Shown here one piece after another: positions 3,900 to 5,477 of a DNA stretch of 5,477 nt. Below the pieces are notes generated by a model, which worked only from the letters and a program-made list of their open reading frames with translations, had not been told where the DNA came from and made no database searches. The stretch spans positions 1-5,477 of the forward strand of contig NZ_CAJJIC010000147.1 in NCBI RefSeq assembly GCF_905187505.1, read 5' to 3'. The number at the start of each line of letters is the position of its first letter. Within the stretch, counting starts at the first letter, position 1. This DNA comes from an uncultured Mailhella sp. GTDB taxonomy: Bacteria; Desulfobacterota; Desulfovibrionia; Desulfovibrionales; Desulfovibrionaceae. Both the position numbers and the translations under genes were made by a program.

Positions 3900-5477
3900 A
3901 TGAGAAAATTATGGAGATATGTCGAAAAGGGGCGCTCGGAAGCATGGACGGGGCTTGTCCTTGCGGTTCTGCTTGTCCTTGGCGGAATACCCGGATGCGT
4001 GCTGAAAAGTGGGGAGGAGGCGGAACGTCCGGGACTTGAGCTCGTCATCCTGCATACCAACGACACGCATTCCTGTCTGGCGGGCATGGACAGGCACGGC
4101 AATGCCAGTCTTGACGGCGCGGACAGTACTGGAGGACTCGGCCGTGCGGCAGCAGTCATGAAGGCGGCCCGTACAGATCGCGACAACGTCATTGCCGTGG
4201 ATGCCGGGGATCAGTTCCAGGGCACGCTTTTCTACAGCGTGAACAAATGGCCGCTCATTGCGGACGTCGACGCCGTGGTGCCGTGGGATGCCATGACGCT
4301 CGGCAATCATGAATTCGACGAGGGCTGCGAAGAGCTCGCTCGTTTTGTCGCGGCTACGCCTCTTCCCGTGCTTGCGGCCAATCTTGCACCGGAAGAGGGT
4401 TGCCCGCTCCGCGAAAGCCGTACGAAGCCGTACATCATAAGGAGCGTGCGCGGGGAGAAGGTGGGCATTGTGGGGCTGGCGAACGACAAGGTGGCCTCGC
4501 TTGCCGCTGCCTGCCCGCACACGGCATTTTCTCCGGCGGCGGAGACACTGGAAAGAGAGGTGAAGGCGCTTGAGGCGCAGGGAGTGAAGCACATCGTGGC
4601 CGTCACGCATCTCGGTCTTTCCGAAGACAGAGCTCTTGCCCGTTCCGTGGACGGCGTTGATGTCATCGTGGGCGGGCATACGCACAGTTATCTCGGCCCC
4701 GAGCCTTCCGACGGGCCGTACCCCGTCGTGGAGCACTCGCCTGACGGCTCTCCCGTGCTGGTGGTCACGGCCGGGCGCGGGGCAAGGTATCTCGGAGAAC
4801 TCACCGTGGGCTTCGATGAACACGGCGTTCCCCGGTCGTGGCGCGGCTCTGCCGTGGAGCTGACGGCCGACATGCCTGTGGACCCCGCCGTGCAGAAGCT
4901 CATCACTCATTATGCGGCCACGCTGGAAGACCTGCGCTCCGAAGTGGTGGGAAGTCACAGTCTTTCCCTGCCCGACGGCATGGATCTGTGTCGGAAGGAG
5001 GACTGTCTCGGCGGCATGGTCACCACCGACGCCATGCTGGAGTACGCCAGGCCCTTCGGGGCCGAGGTGGCCCTCTGCAACGGCGGCGCGCTGCGTGCTG
5101 CGCTTCCCGCAGGAAAGATCACGCGGGGAGACGTGCTTTCCGTGCATCCTTTCGGCAACGCGGTGCTGGTGCGTACGTACAGCGGACAGGAACTGATTGA
5201 CGCTCTGGAACACGGCGTGGCGGGCGAGGCTGCCGCGGGACCGAGACTGCTTCAGGTCTCCGGTCTGCGTTACGAGGTGGACGGCATCCGCCCGGCGGGA
5301 GAGCGCGTGCTTCACGCAGAAATCATCGACGGAAACGGCCGCTCCCGCCCGCTCGATCCTGCCGCTTCCTATACCGTCACGCTCTCCGATTACCTCGCCG
5401 GAGGCGGCGACGGCTACGCCATGCTCAAGGACGGCCGCTCCGTCCCTGCTCCCGACCCCCTCGTGCTCGACGTCGTC
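3900..5477 (+). CDS. Lipoprotein 5'-nucleotidase / UshA-like metallophosphoesterase, cut by the right edge
   Basis: The frame is open from ATG at 3900 to the window end, 526 codons, so only a short C-terminal tail should be missing (UshA-type enzymes are about 550 residues). Residues 1-33 form a lipoprotein signal: basic start, hydrophobic LVLAVLLVLGG, then I-P-G-Cys33, so it is probably anchored to the periplasmic face of a membrane. The metallophosphatase domain shows HTNDTH (52-57, Asp55 and His57), DAGDQFQG (101-108), GNHEFD (135-140), THLG (His237) and GGHTHS (His260, His262), all the expected two-metal ligands. The 5'-nucleotidase C-terminal domain follows from about 350, with NGGALRAALPAG, HPFGN, LLQVSGLRYEVD and YLAGGGDGYAML, which form the nucleotide pocket. 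The likely role is dephosphorylation of nucleotides, or cleavage of related esters, for salvage; 2',3'-cyclic nucleotide or UDP-sugar activity cannot be excluded. The start is uncertain: an in-frame GTG at 3885 is possible and neither start has a strong Shine-Dalgarno. Not obviously linked to its neighbours. Confidence 0.93.
   Translation, partial: MRKLWRYVEKGRSEAWTGLVLAVLLVLGGIPGCVLKSGEEAERPGLELVILHTNDTHSCLAGMDRHGNASLDGADSTGGLGRAAAVMKAARTDRDNVIAVDAGDQFQGTLFYSVNKWPLIADVDAVVPWDAMTLGNHEFDEGCEELARFVAATPLPVLAANLAPEEGCPLRESRTKPYIIRSVRGEKVGIVGLANDKVASLAAACPHTAFSPAAETLEREVKALEAQGVKHIVAVTHLGLSEDRALARSVDGVDVIVGGHTHSYLGPEPSDGPYPVVEHSPDGSPVLVVTAGRGARYLGELTVGFDEHGVPRSWRGSAVELTADMPVDPAVQKLITHYAATLEDLRSEVVGSHSLSLPDGMDLCRKEDCLGGMVTTDAMLEYARPFGAEVALCNGGALRAALPAGKITRGDVLSVHPFGNAVLVRTYSGQELIDALEHGVAGEAAAGPRLLQVSGLRYEVDGIRPAGERVLHAEIIDGNGRSRPLDPAASYTVTLSDYLAGGGDGYAMLKDGRSVPAPDPLVLDVV

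Noticed and set aside
3909..5315. 468-codon open frame on the minus strand opposite the nucleotidase
   Set aside because: Its sequence is rich in His and Arg with no family features, while the + strand encodes every 5'-nucleotidase motif. High GC leaves long antisense frames open.
3123..5477. Restriction-modification or defence system built around the XRE regulator
   Set aside because: No methylase, nuclease, toxin or other defence gene is present; the only other gene on this side is a housekeeping-type nucleotidase.
3900..5477. SoxB-type thiosulfohydrolase instead of nucleotidase
   Set aside because: SoxB shares the fold, but no other sox genes or Tat signal are present and the C-terminal nucleotide-pocket motifs fit 5'-nucleotidase.

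Overview
The window looks like ordinary chromosomal DNA from a GC-rich Gram-negative bacterium. Three things point to this: a classical sigma-54 enhancer-binding regulator, a textbook -24/-12 promoter, and a predicted lipoprotein UshA-type 5'-nucleotidase. A sulfate- or sulfite-reducing relative of Desulfovibrio/Bilophila is a guess from gene style only. No rRNA, tRNA, CRISPR array, transposase or phage gene is visible.

Left part (1-1223). The left edge may hold the last 27 codons of a + strand gene ending at 85. A minus-strand terminator (180-208) closes an amidohydrolase-like gene (1115 down to 235). That gene is split by a -1 frame change in an A7 tract at 1042-1048. Its start is well fixed by a strong ribosome binding site and an excellent sigma-54 promoter (1173-1188). 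The restored protein lacks most metal ligands of the Amidohydro_2 family.

Middle (1221-2759). Directly upstream, on the same strand, lies a 512-residue sigma-54-dependent activator: an N-terminal sensor region with a CxxC, a AAA+ domain and a Fis-type helix-turn-helix. The simplest reading is a two-gene module in which the regulator senses a signal and switches on the sigma-54 promoter of the amidohydrolase-like gene. A probable terminator between them separates the two transcripts.

Right part (2760-5477). A 363-bp gene-free stretch with several hairpins separates the activator from a small XRE-type regulator (3371 down to 3123), which resembles controller (C) proteins but has no restriction-modification genes beside it. 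A further 528 bp without a convincing gene leads to a + strand lipoprotein 5'-nucleotidase/UshA-like enzyme. It starts near 3900 and runs off the right edge after 526 codons, so it is nearly complete.

No clearly new multi-gene system is present. The most notable points are the frame-split amidohydrolase, its lost active-site residues, and its exclusive pairing with a sigma-54 promoter and a cysteine-containing activator.
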